Source of the DNA: Vibrio penaeicida
Lineage (GTDB): Bacteria; Pseudomonadota; Gammaproteobacteria; Enterobacterales; Vibrionaceae
Reading direction: 5' to 3'
NCBI RefSeq assembly: GCF_002933855.1
Contig: NZ_BFAQ01000023.1
Coordinates: 77,380 to 141,379, forward strand
Length of the DNA stretch: 64,000 nt
The translations under genes were made by a program, and so were the position numbers. The notes under the pieces were generated by a model. The model had not been told where the DNA came from and did no database searches. It was given only the letters and a program-made list of their open reading frames with translations. Positions 27,714 through 36,137 of this stretch are shown here, one piece after another; the first letter of the stretch is position 1; each line of letters opens with the position of its first letter.

Positions 27714-28688
27714 CTATGAGAGTTTTTCCTGCAAAAAGGCTAATATTTCGTCCATTGTTTGGCTATCGACCTTTTTCATATTCAAAGAAAGCGCATTGCC
27801 TTTTCTAGTGTAGCTTACACGCCCTTTCACCAAATCTACTTTTTCTGAACTTGCTGCTTTCTTACTTGGAGACAGTTCTTCGATCCAGGCTTCAAGCTGC
27901 TCTGTCACTTCTTTAGTAATACGGCTAACACCTTGGGTTTGCGAACTTTGCCATACGTACCCGTTCTTGCCGTGACACTTTTTCAATAACGATTTCTGCT
28001 GTTCAGCGGTTAATTGGAAAAATTGTTTGTGCAGTTTAACAATGGTTGGTCGACCTAAATCCCCAACATTTGGGTAAGCACGAAGTAATTCAAGCGGCAA
28101 TGCAGCGGCTTTCAACGCACCACTCACTAAAGCTTCGCTGCATTGGAATATCGTTGCCAATGCTTTTTGATCGACCGCTTCATTACTGTCTAATTTTGCC
28201 TGCATTTCTCGACCACGCTCATACAGCGATAACGGCTTATGTGCATTCGCTACATCAGACAAAAACTTGGCGTGCTCTGTTTCGATGTTTTCAGCAACGT
28301 AGATTAAGAAGTCTCTCTTAGCCAAAATACACGACATGCGACGTCGGCTACCATCAAGAACTTCAATTTTTCCGTCACGAGTGCGACGACCCACAGCTGG
28401 ATATTGTTGCCCTCTTTCTTCCAAGGTCGTCAATATATCGGAGAGTGCATGCTGATTGAGGAAAGACTGCTCACGCGCATTTTGCTCAAATACAAGCGTA
28501 TCCGATTCCACTTTGTCTGCTGGAACTTTCACAAGTTCAAAAGAGACCAAATCCTGACCTGCGACAGCAAGTTCGATAAACTGCGCTTTTTCTTTGGCGG
28601 CAGTTTGAGCTTCTTGTGGGGATGTTGCTCGGCGCTTATTGGCTTTACCAAACAACTTTGCGTTCAATTCGGATGTTTTCAGTGCCAT
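27714..28688 (-). CDS. parB2: Chromosome II partition protein ParB2
   Basis: 324 residues. The ParB/Srx CTP-binding domain shows QYPAVGRRTRDGKIEVLDGSRRRMSC (about 93-115) and the start of the HTH region is near FQCSEALVSGALKAAALP. A C-terminal dimerisation part follows (VDLVKGRVSYTRKGNALSL). It binds the parS2 palindromes in this window and, with ParA2, positions the chromosome II origin. It starts three bases after the parA2 stop. Confidence 0.96.
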   Translation of the reverse strand: MALKTSELNAKLFGKANKRRATSPQEAQTAAKEKAQFIELAVAGQDLVSFELVKVPADKVESDTLVFEQNAREQSFLNQHALSDILTTLEERGQQYPAVGRRTRDGKIEVLDGSRRRMSCILAKRDFLIYVAENIETEHAKFLSDVANAHKPLSLYERGREMQAKLDSNEAVDQKALATIFQCSEALVSGALKAAALPLELLRAYPNVGDLGRPTIVKLHKQFFQLTAEQQKSLLKKCHGKNGYVWQSSQTQGVSRITKEVTEQLEAWIEELSPSKKAASSEKVDLVKGRVSYTRKGNALSLNMKKVDSQTMDEILAFLQEKLS

Positions 28689-28691
28689 AAA

Positions 28692-29912
28692 TTAAGACTC
28701 CTGATTGAGTGATGACCAGTGACTATGCATTACGCGCTCTAACTCCAGAGCACTTTTTTGAACGGCATCTTGCGCCGTAGAGAGGGTTTTCTTACCCCCT
28801 TCAAAGTCACCGACAGTTAAGTCGAATACAGTACTGTAGGTATCAGCACAGGTTTCAAAAGCACGGCTACGAGGGATCGTCGCCATCATCACTTGTTCAC
28901 CTAAAAGGTAATTCATTTCTGTTAGTACAGAGACTTGTTTTTTGTTGTCATCTTCAAACATAGTAGGCATTAAACGAACAAACTCAAGCCCCTTCCAGTC
29001 GTCAGGGAACATTTCGTAAACCGTTGGAAGATGCTGGAAAAAGTTAACTGTAGATGCCCAATCCAATCTCTTAGCTGCGCAAGGGATCAAAAGTGCGTTA
29101 GAAGCGTACATCGCATTCCAAACTAATGGATCGACATGTGGACCGGTATCAATCATGACGATGTCAAACTCATCAGCAATTTTGTCTATCAGCTTCTCTT
29201 TTAATAAGCGAACGATATCCAGAGACGCGTCTTGAGACAGGCTCTGCCATGCTTCCGCATTAAACATTGCATCTTCTGGAAACGCTGAAATCGTCTTCAA
29301 GTTAGGATACTGAGTAGAGAGCAAAACATTCTTTTGTAGAAACTCCGTATCGACCTCTACACCTTCAGGAACGTTATCAAGCATAATATCGACAGCGGAA
29401 TAAATGTTGTCGTGCTCTGTCACGCTAATTTGTGGGTTAAGAAATAGTCGTAACGAACCTTGAGGATCAAGGTCAATCAGGCAAATGCGGTAACGCTTAT
29501 CCAAATTCAGGGCTAAACAAGCGGCAAGGTGAACGGCAGACATAGACTTACCTGTACCACCCTTCTGATTTTGTACATTCACGATCCAAGGTTTGTTGCC
29601 GCCATTTTTCTTGCGTTCATGGAATTTAGGAATGCCCGCTGCATCCATCAACATATGCGCTTCTTGAAGGGAGATCGAATAGTGATTAGCATTGTTCTTT
29701 GTAAACTGATGCCCATTCTCTTCCAGCTTCCCAATAGCATCATCTAGTTTGCGCCTTGTTAAACCCGAACGAGTCTCCATCAACGCTTTTGACATTGGAG
29801 GAAAATGATCATCACTGCGTTCTTCTAATACAATTTCAATTCGGTCGGCTTGAACTTGTTGAGTCTGTTCAGCCAACTCGATGAGATTTTCTATTGTTTT
29901 TTCTCGCTTCAT
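28692..29912 (-). CDS. parA2: Chromosome II partition ATPase ParA2
   Basis: I start at the ATG at 29912 (406 residues, matching the usual ParA2 length) rather than an upstream extension. An N-terminal winged-helix-like region with SGLTRRKLDDAIGKLEENGHQF precedes the deviant Walker A NQKGGTGKSMSAV, then LIDLDPQGSL and IVMIDTGPHVD. ParA2 of Vibrio belongs to the plasmid-type ParA group with an N-terminal DNA-binding part, and forms filaments that move ParB2-parS2. First gene of the parAB2 operon, facing away from oriCII. Confidence 0.97.
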   Translation of the reverse strand: MKREKTIENLIELAEQTQQVQADRIEIVLEERSDDHFPPMSKALMETRSGLTRRKLDDAIGKLEENGHQFTKNNANHYSISLQEAHMLMDAAGIPKFHERKKNGGNKPWIVNVQNQKGGTGKSMSAVHLAACLALNLDKRYRICLIDLDPQGSLRLFLNPQISVTEHDNIYSAVDIMLDNVPEGVEVDTEFLQKNVLLSTQYPNLKTISAFPEDAMFNAEAWQSLSQDASLDIVRLLKEKLIDKIADEFDIVMIDTGPHVDPLVWNAMYASNALLIPCAAKRLDWASTVNFFQHLPTVYEMFPDDWKGLEFVRLMPTMFEDDNKKQVSVLTEMNYLLGEQVMMATIPRSRAFETCADTYSTVFDLTVGDFEGGKKTLSTAQDAVQKSALELERVMHSHWSSLNQES

Positions 29913-30120
29913 CTTTAAGCATCCAAACGAATTAACTATTTTGCATTGTACAGCATTACCTAACTTAAACAATAAAAAGGTGAACACGTACTTTTGAGCG
30001 AAATCACATTAAATAAAGCTATTTAGACGAATTCCCTGCAAAAATGATAATTTCATGATTTAAAAACCACATAACTAAATTCACATACTGGAAAAGATTT
30101 AAAGTGTTACAGCATCACTT

Positions 30121-30135
30121 ATTTACACTGTAAAC
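30121..30135. promoter_or_regulatory. parS2: parS2-type partition site upstream of parA2
   Basis: ATTTACACTGTAAAC, 13 of 14 palindromic positions. It lies 209 bp upstream of the parA2 start and may also serve autoregulation of parAB2. Confidence 0.85.
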
Positions 30136-30865
30136 GAAATCTATAACAGAAGTGCTGTAAAACAAGAATTAAATCCATAGGAATACCGATGGGTATTTTT
30201 TAAACGAAGAAAATGACCAGAGTAGAAAGTCGATATCCTAGATTTACTTCTGTTGTAAAGATTCTATTTTCACACGCTAACACTTTCGAGTTAATAGGCT
30301 ATATAAGAAAACGAACTAAATCTGAGAAAGTATGATTTTCAATACAGTCATATCGCTCGGTTCTTCAAGTACACACAAAAATGATTGTATCTTTGAGGTT
30401 TTTGAAAATACTTTCTTTTAGGGAATGGTGAAAAAATAGGAAACACGCCGACACCTAACCCCAAGCTACCTCAATAAATGGGACAAAAAATAAACGCCCA
30501 AGATCGAATTTCCTCGGATATAAAGGAGCATCATGACCTTTTGACCCCAAGAAAATCAACGGAACGATTATTGAGCGCCCACAAATTACGGGGGGTGTAA
30601 ATCGAATTTATAGCGAGAGATGCCATAATTTTTCCTACGCACGTATCAAGGAGAGCTGGTGATTGCGGATGCATGATCAAGGGAGTACCTCTTGATCATG
30701 CTTGCAGGTAAAAATAGTCTCTTAGGAAGAATGATCATGGGAAATATCGATGTAAATACCACTTCATTGTTAACCACTTCACACAGATCCATTTCGGATC
30801 AATGATCAAGTTGTATTCTTCCGTCGGAAGCATGAAAATTATCGTCCAACTTACAGAGAGTGTAG

Positions 30866-30893
30866 ATTCAATAAGGCATTGCTTATTTTGAAT
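30866..30893. repeat. Inverted repeat in the incompatibility region
   Basis: ATTCAATAAG (30866-30875) and CTTATTTTGAAT (30882-30893) form a stem over GCATTG, with weaker pairing outside. It could be part of a 39-mer-type RctB site (these negative regulators lie here in V. cholerae) or a terminator of an rctA transcript. I cannot match it to the 39-mer consensus from memory. Confidence 0.4.
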
Positions 30894-31116
30894 ATCTGTA
30901 GAGTCGTAAAAATAGTGTAATCCAATGGACATAAACGTTTAGTGATAAAACCTTGATCATGCTTCGGAGAGAGTGGGCTGTGGAAAAGTTGGAGTGTCTT
31001 CTGGATTACAGTGCCAATTCAATCGAATTACAAAACAAATACGGCAGTTATTGAAATTCGGACTTGATCATTGATCCGTATCATCCACTATTTTGATGGT
31101 CAATCAAGGTGGCAAG

Positions 31117-31125
31117 TGTGGATAA
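31117..31125 (-). promoter_or_regulatory. DnaA box in oriCII
   Basis: TGTGGATAA, the complement of the perfect DnaA box TTATCCACA, 16 bp before the first iteron. Vibrio oriCII needs one DnaA box for initiation, and this is the only perfect copy I found in the origin. Confidence 0.85.
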
Positions 31126-31140
31126 CTTGTTAAAGCTCTT

Positions 31141-31261
31141 TGATCATGGTTTCGTGCGTTACTTGATCATGGGTTCGATCTGTTGATGATCATCGTTTCT
31201 GATTTTTTTGATCATGCTTTCAATAACTTAATGATCATCGTTTCGAGATTCACATGATCAT
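31141..31261 (+). repeat. oriCII: Six RctB iterons of oriCII
   Basis: TGATCAT cores begin at 31141, 31164, 31187, 31209, 31232 and 31255, spaced 23, 23, 22, 23 and 23 bp, so all on one face of the helix at two turns. Most are followed by G/C then TTTC, matching the 12-mer RctB site TGATCATGNTTT. Each holds one GATC, the Dam methylation site that RctB binding requires. Together with the DnaA box and the AT-rich element this is the minimal origin of chromosome II. Confidence 0.96.
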
Positions 31262-31319
31262 GCTTCTGAAAGCCAAAAAATAAACTCTTTCTTTTTCATT
31301 GACTTACAAGGCTCTTAGC

Positions 31320-31375
31320 ACCCAGATCATATGATCACTTAATCAATTTAGATCAATTAAATCATAAAGATCAGT
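31320..31375. other. Predicted DNA unwinding element with ATCA repeats
   Basis: An AT-rich stretch has six ATCA tetramers at 31326, 31334, 31342, 31352, 31361 and 31370, 8-10 bp apart, directly after the iterons. In V. cholerae RctB also binds single-stranded DNA of the unwinding element through ATCA repeats, and this arrangement fits that. Four of the six are within GATCA. Confidence 0.75.
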
Positions 31376-31473
31376 TTTTTTAAGAGCAGTAATTTTTTCT
31401 TTATTTATGAATAATTTTTCTTTACTCTTTCGGAAAGATAGCAGAATTACGGTCAAGCGGCCATGGATAAAAA

Positions 31474-33450
31474 ATGACGTCTGAAGAGAAGATCTTAATC
31501 AAGCATCCTAGGAACCATAAAGATGGACATCTGTTTTTAGTTAGCGAGCAAGTCGTTGATTGGATTGAACAGTATCAACACTTCAAAGGCGTCACGAAAA
31601 GCATTGTCGAACTATTGAACTTAATTTCGCTTCGCGGGTTTTCCAGTAAAGATGGGTATGTCTCCACGACGGAGTTAGTGGAAGCCACGGATGGAAAACT
31701 CACGCGAGCCGCCATCCAGCAACGCTTAAGAGCTGCTGTGAGTATCGGTTTGTTTACCCAAACCCCTGTTCGTTTTGAGGAAGGGTTGGCTGGAAAAACC
31801 ATGCTCCATGGCTTTGTAAATCCAAGCCAATTGATTTCCGTTCTAGGCGCTACCAGTTTAATGACTGAGTCAAGCAAGCAGAATGAAAAACAGAAACGTT
31901 CGAAAGCATTGGCTCAGACCCAAGTAAATCGTCGTTTGCTCAATGAACACGGTTTGAATATTCCCCCTGCGATGAAAGACGAATCAGAGCAGTTTGTTGT
32001 ATCCCCAACAAACTGGGCAGGAATCATCGATCAAGCACTTGCGCCACCGCGCACTCGTAAGAGTTACCAAAAATCTATGGTCTCGATCTCGGGGAGTCGA
32101 GCGGTGATCGAGACGCGATCATCAAAAAACATCATGACCGTAGACGATCTGATGACGTTGTTCGCGTTGTTTACCCTTACCGTCCAATACCACGAGCATC
32201 ATCAGGAAGATTATCAGATGAATGCCCGTCAGGTGCCGAATAAAACGCCTTTGTACATCACGGATATTTTGGCACTACGAGGCAAGAAAGACAGCGGACC
32301 TGCGCGGGATTCGATCCGCGAAAGTATTGATAGGATCGAATACACCGATTTTCAGCTTCATGAACTAACCGGTCGCTGGATGAGCGAGAACATGCCAGAA
32401 GGCTTTAAGAGCGATCGTTTTCGTTTTTTGGCCAGAACTATCACTGCATCGGAAGAAGCACCTTCAGAGGACGCTGCGGGCGAAATACGCATTAAACCGA
32501 ACCTATACATCTTGGTTTGGGAGCCGTCGTTCTATGAAGAGCTCCTCACTCGAGATTATTTCTTCCTGTTCCCGCCGGAAATTCTTCGCCAACATACGCT
32601 TGTTTTCCAGCTGTATTCCTTCTTCCGTAGCCGCATGTCGCGCCGGTTTACCGATACTATGCTGTTGAGCGAATTGAACCTGAAACTGGCCAGAAATATC
32701 GAATGGCGTCGATTCTCTATGGATCTCATGCGTGAACTTAAGCGCTTGTCAGAAGGGAAGGGTACCGAAGATATGTTTGTGGTGAACCTTTGGGGTTATC
32801 ACATCACCGTGACCAACATCGAAGAGAAGTCCAAGGTGGTGGATTACCAACTTGATATTAAATGCGATGTTGAAGAAGTGCTTCGTTACTCCAGAGCGCG
32901 TACCACGAATGCCGGTAAGCGAAATATGGCACCGACATTGCCTAACCCGCTACGCCACGAAATGGTGTCCAAGCAAAAATTAGAAGAACTTGCCGAGATC
33001 ATTGATGGCGAGTTTGAACCGATCCAGCGTAAACCCTCATCGCCTAAGGGAAGGCTCGGGCGAAGAGTGAAGCTAAGAAAACATCTCGTAGAGATCAATG
33101 CGGATGAATTGACGATCACTCTGTCTAAATATACGTCCCCAGAGGCTCTAGAACGCAGTATAACGGCTCTTTCTGCTATGACCGGACATTCTCCCGGATC
33201 TATTCGTGAAGAGTGTCAGGAGCTTATAGAGAAGCTTGATTGGCTTAGAGTGGGTGAAGACGTCATTCCGTATGAGGTTTTGAGTAAAACAATTGAGTTG
33301 TTTAATGGTCAGCGTGAAGTTAACCATCTGTCGATTGAAAAGCTCATCAGAGGATTGGCTGTACGCAAGAAAGTATGCAAACAAGTTTTCGAAGGGCATA
33401 TTGATGAGTTGGTCATGCGCACCTTGGATGAAGTCGCTACGGGTGGCTAG
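31474..33450 (+). CDS. rctB: Chromosome II replication initiator RctB
   Basis: 658 residues, the exact length of V. cholerae RctB. The protein binds Dam-methylated 12-mer iterons and opens oriCII. Recognisable parts are the N-terminal winged-helix region (WIEQYQHFKGVTKSIVELL, ATDGKLTRAAIQQRL), the central domain (TNWAGIIDQALAPPRTRKSY, NIMTVDDLMTLFALFTLTVQYH), and the region around ARTITASEEAPSEDAAGEIRI and RSRMSRRFTDTMLLSELNLK. The C-terminal part (after about 500) is more variable in the genus. No paralogue of plasmid Rep type is fused. A terminator follows at 33617. Confidence 0.99.
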   Translation: MTSEEKILIKHPRNHKDGHLFLVSEQVVDWIEQYQHFKGVTKSIVELLNLISLRGFSSKDGYVSTTELVEATDGKLTRAAIQQRLRAAVSIGLFTQTPVRFEEGLAGKTMLHGFVNPSQLISVLGATSLMTESSKQNEKQKRSKALAQTQVNRRLLNEHGLNIPPAMKDESEQFVVSPTNWAGIIDQALAPPRTRKSYQKSMVSISGSRAVIETRSSKNIMTVDDLMTLFALFTLTVQYHEHHQEDYQMNARQVPNKTPLYITDILALRGKKDSGPARDSIRESIDRIEYTDFQLHELTGRWMSENMPEGFKSDRFRFLARTITASEEAPSEDAAGEIRIKPNLYILVWEPSFYEELLTRDYFFLFPPEILRQHTLVFQLYSFFRSRMSRRFTDTMLLSELNLKLARNIEWRRFSMDLMRELKRLSEGKGTEDMFVVNLWGYHITVTNIEEKSKVVDYQLDIKCDVEEVLRYSRARTTNAGKRNMAPTLPNPLRHEMVSKQKLEELAEIIDGEFEPIQRKPSSPKGRLGRRVKLRKHLVEINADELTITLSKYTSPEALERSITALSAMTGHSPGSIREECQELIEKLDWLRVGEDVIPYEVLSKTIELFNGQREVNHLSIEKLIRGLAVRKKVCKQVFEGHIDELVMRTLDEVATGG

Positions 33451-33616
33451 CCCTTTCGCGTCATATAACTTCTTTAAGGTTATGATAAGTTTGACAATAC
33501 TCTGACAAGACAACGTACTGAGCGGTTTATTCTTCTTTCCGAAATGACGACACTTGTTGTTCTTTCCAATGGATTAATAAATGGCTCAATTGTTCATTCA
33601 AACAATGAATTACTTT

Positions 33617-33644
33617 AGCAGGTTGAAAAACCTGCTATTTTTTT
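33617..33644 (+). terminator. Terminator of rctB
   Basis: AGCAGGTT (33617-33624) and AACCTGCT (33629-33636) form a perfect 8-bp stem with GAAA loop, followed by ATTTTTTT. Confidence 0.9.
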
Positions 33645-33769
33645 GCCTGAAATTTGAGAGTAACAGAGTGTAGAGCAATGATGAAACGTGGGTTTCTAGG
33701 AAAGGCTGTGAGTTTAATGATTTGAAATTGTTGAACTTATCTCTGTTCAGTATTGAAATTTGGGAAGAA

Positions 33770-33854
33770 TGATCAAGGAAATGATTTGATCATGTTTCCA
33801 TGCTTGATCATCGTTCCGGCGATCAGCTGATAAACTCTATTTATCCTTGATCAT
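33770..33854 (+). repeat. Second cluster of RctB-type sites
   Basis: TGATCAT begins at 33787, 33805 and 33848, each followed by a GTTTCC, CGTTCC or GCTTTC tail like the iterons, plus TGATCAA at 33770. Spacing is irregular (18 and 43 bp), unlike oriCII. Another full copy with GTTTCC lies at 34256 inside the neighbouring gene. Such sites could titrate RctB. Confidence 0.75.
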
Positions 33855-33864
33855 GCTTTCGAAT

Positions 33865-34320
33865 TTATGATCCATTTCCAACGGCTAAGTTCATGTTTTG
33901 CTGCTGTTGAGACATAAACTCCACATGACATTGGATCTGCTTTTTAGATTCCTCTGTCCACCCCAATTGATTGCACTGTTCCAACATGACGACGATTAAG
34001 TGGTCGAGTCTTTTTAAACACCAGTGCTTTAAATCTATCTCTGCTTCTGGGTTGCAAGAGACAGCTTGAAGCTTGGCATAAGCAAAGTTTAGGTATTCGT
34101 AGCTTTTTGTCGGTGACTCTTCTCTCTTGTAATGCTGAAATATTCTCAAGCATCCATCCAGCCAGCACGCAATTGCCTTGCTCTGCTCGTCTGTGATCAA
34201 AGGACCCCAAATAGCTTCTGGTGGCTGGAGGATCAGCGGAACCAGCGGCTCCACTTGATCATGTTTCCCAGATTGATACCAATCAGAGACTTCGGCTTGC
34301 CAAGCCTCTAGGGATATCAT
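33865..34320 (-). CDS. Hypothetical protein coupled to an ABC ATPase gene
   Basis: 151 residues from the ATG at 34320, which overlaps the stop of the ABC ATPase gene as ATGA, so it is likely translated from the same message. It is rich in Trp, Glu and Gln and predicted mostly helical (AKLQAVSCNPEAEIDLKHWCLKRLDHLIVVMLEQC), with no signal peptide or membrane helix. I recognise no family. The gene contains a RctB-type site at 34256. Confidence 0.75.
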   Translation of the reverse strand: MISLEAWQAEVSDWYQSGKHDQVEPLVPLILQPPEAIWGPLITDEQSKAIACWLDGCLRIFQHYKREESPTKSYEYLNFAYAKLQAVSCNPEAEIDLKHWCLKRLDHLIVVMLEQCNQLGWTEESKKQIQCHVEFMSQQQQNMNLAVGNGS

Positions 34321-35252
34321 GCAGCGCTGGTCCACTGTCTTACAAAGTGATTATCACCAACTTGATCATATAACGGTTGTAAAATACCGCTGGTTGCACG
34401 GATCTTGTCTGCATCTTGAGAGTAATTCGGCTCTGATTCAACCAAGTTGCCAAACGGAAGATCAGGATCGGGCACCGCTGAGATAAGCAGCTTCGTGTAT
34501 GGGTGCTGAGGGTTAGTAAGGATTGAGTTGGTGTCGCCCCACTCAACAATCTGACCTTTGTACATTACCGCGGTCTCTTCCGCGATATAGTGCGCAGTCG
34601 CCAAATCGTGCGTGATGTACAAGAAACCAATGCCAAGCTCTTCTTTCATTCGCTTCATCAAATTCAACACACCAAGACGAATGGATACGTCGAGCATTGA
34701 AGTAGGCTCATCAGCCAAAATCATTTCTGCGCCAACAGCGAGTGCTCGCGCCAAGTTAACACGCTGTCTTTGACCGCCGCTCAGTTCGTGTGGGAACTTT
34801 TTAAGCGTTTCAGTAGGCAACTCGACCAGATCTAGTAGCTCTTGCAGTCTAGCTGGAATCTTAGATTTGTCGGCAATTTGCTTGTGAATCTTAATAGGGC
34901 GAGTGAGGTGGTGCTCAATGGTATGCGTTGGGTTTAACGAACCAAACGGGTCTTGGAAAACCATTTGTACTTTACTGCGGTAATCGAGCACGTCTTTTCG
35001 ACTCTTAATATCATTGATATTTTTACCGCGATAAAGGATTTCACCTTCGGTAGCAGGGTACACTTTGGTCATCAGACGAGCACAAGTACTCTTACCACAG
35101 CCAGACTCGCCGACAAGCGCTAAGGTTTTGCCTTTATACAGGTTAAAACTCACACCTTGCAGCGCTTTAAAGGATTCGACTTTTGCAAAGCCGCCGCCAA
35201 TATTGAACTCTTTAGTCACGTTGTTCAATTGGATGATTGGTTCGCTGCTCAT
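34317..35252 (-). CDS. Peptide-type ABC transporter ATPase (DppF/OppF family)
   Basis: 311 residues. Walker A GESGCGKSTCARL, Q-loop MVFQDPFGSLNP, signature [15 protein letters not shown], Walker B ILADEPTSMLD, H-loop ITHD, and the C-terminal oligopeptide/dipeptide tail TNPQHPYTKLLISAVPDPD. It overlaps the upstream ATPase gene by four bases. No permease or binding protein lies beside it, so its partners must be encoded elsewhere. A Fur box before the operon suggests the transporter is iron-regulated. Confidence 0.92.
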   Translation of the reverse strand: MSSEPIIQLNNVTKEFNIGGGFAKVESFKALQGVSFNLYKGKTLALVGESGCGKSTCARLMTKVYPATEGEILYRGKNINDIKSRKDVLDYRSKVQMVFQDPFGSLNPTHTIEHHLTRPIKIHKQIADKSKIPARLQELLDLVELPTETLKKFPHELSGGQRQRVNLARALAVGAEMILADEPTSMLDVSIRLGVLNLMKRMKEELGIGFLYITHDLATAHYIAEETAVMYKGQIVEWGDTNSILTNPQHPYTKLLISAVPDPDLPFGNLVESEPNYSQDADKIRATSGILQPLYDQVGDNHFVRQWTSAA

Positions 35253-36100
35253 ACTGGCTCTCCTTGCTCATTCTTATGGCGTGCTTCGTGAATGTTCGGG
35301 AACGACGCCCAAAGTTTTTGAGTGTATGGGTGTTGTGGATTGTTGCGGATTTCCTTCGAAGTATTCACTTCCACCAGCTCACCGTGACGCATAACGGCTA
35401 TGCGGTCGCACAGTTGGCTCATTAAGGCCAAATCGTGAGTGATGAAGAGCACGGAGAATCCAAACTCTTCACGAAGCTGATAAATCTGCTGTAGGATTTC
35501 GCGCTGTACAACAACATCCAATGCTGTGGTTGGCTCGTCCATAACAATCATCTCTGGATTGAGAGAGAGCGCAATAGCAATAACCAGGCGTTGACGCATG
35601 CCGCCACTGAACTGGTGAGGGTATTCCGTTAGACGCTCACGTGGAATGTTTACCAAATCAAGTAACTTTTCAGCGCGTTCTTTCGCTTCTGCGTCGCTAA
35701 AGCCTTTGTGATGACGCAAAACGTCTGCAAATTGCTCTTGAACAGTCAAAACTGGGTTAAGTGAGTTCATTGCACTTTGGAAAACCATCGCAATTTCGCT
35801 CCAGCGAAGCACTCTTAATTCCTCATCCGATAAACGAATGATATCTCTGCCCTTAAACCAAATTTGTCCACCAGATATATAAGCAGGCGCTTTGTGAAGG
35901 CGGTTAATAGCAAAAGCAATGGTACTCTTACCACAACCGGACTCACCAGCTAGACCAAAAATCTCGCCTTTACCGATATCAAAGCTGACAGACTTAACCG
36001 CATTAAAGTCGCCGTTGTCGGTAATGTAATCGACACACAAATCGCGTATCTGAAGAATGGGTTCAGGGTGAAACGCCTGAGGGTGTTTTGACTCACTCAT
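35249..36100 (-). CDS. Peptide-type ABC transporter ATPase (DppD/OppD family)
   Basis: 283 residues from the ATG at 36100 with GGAAAAG upstream. Motifs: GESGCGKSTIAFAI, MVFQSAMNSLNP, FSGGMRQRLVIAIAL, IVMDEPTTALD, FITHDLA and the tail NPQHPYTQKLWAS. Pairs with the downstream DppF-type ATPase as a heterodimer. The start lies 22 bp from a near-perfect Fur box, so the gene should be repressed when iron is plentiful. Confidence 0.92.
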   Translation of the reverse strand: MSESKHPQAFHPEPILQIRDLCVDYITDNGDFNAVKSVSFDIGKGEIFGLAGESGCGKSTIAFAINRLHKAPAYISGGQIWFKGRDIIRLSDEELRVLRWSEIAMVFQSAMNSLNPVLTVQEQFADVLRHHKGFSDAEAKERAEKLLDLVNIPRERLTEYPHQFSGGMRQRLVIAIALSLNPEMIVMDEPTTALDVVVQREILQQIYQLREEFGFSVLFITHDLALMSQLCDRIAVMRHGELVEVNTSKEIRNNPQHPYTQKLWASFPNIHEARHKNEQGEPV

Positions 36101-36122
36101 AACAGCTTTTCCAGGATAGAAA

Positions 36123-36137
36123 TGATATTGATTATCA
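36123..36137 (-). promoter_or_regulatory. Fur box upstream of the ABC ATPase pair
   Basis: TGATATTGATTATCA fits the 7-1-7 Fur consensus TGATAAT-N-ATTATCA at 13 of 14 arm positions. It lies 22-37 bp upstream of the start codon at 36100, where it would block the promoter. Confidence 0.78.

Larger units (their letters stand above)
29913..31140. other. oriCII incompatibility region (rctA locus)
   Basis: About 1.2 kb without a convincing gene. It corresponds in position to the rctA/negative-control region of Vibrio oriCII. RctB-like sites are scattered: TGATCAT at 30693, 30732, 30954 and 31065, TGATCAA at 30674 and 30803. A frame of 65 codons on the minus strand (30735-30932) matches rctA in place and size but has no coding character, and in V. 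cholerae this locus acts as DNA or transcript. A DnaA-box-like TGTGGAAAA lies at 30979-30987. Confidence 0.7.
33451..33864. other. Intergenic region after rctB with terminator and RctB-like sites
   Basis: No coding frame is supported. It contains the rctB terminator (33617-33644) and a second cluster of TGATCAT sites (33770-33854). The cluster lies outside the minimal origin. Confidence 0.7.

Noticed and set aside
27572-27808. 78-codon plus-strand frame between tmcA and parB2
   Set aside because: It runs through the parAB2 terminator and into parB2 on the opposite strand.
30735-30932. 65-codon minus-strand frame in the rctA position as a protein gene
   Set aside because: No ribosome binding site and no protein-like composition; the locus works as DNA or transcript in V. 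cholerae, so it is listed only as part of the incompatibility region.
31299-31335. TTGACT and TATGAT as the rctB promoter
   Set aside because: The spacer is 25 bp, too long for a sigma-70 promoter.
34363-34369. TGATCAT as a further RctB site
   Set aside because: It is followed by ATAAC rather than the TTTC-type tail, inside an ABC ATPase gene; it is probably chance.
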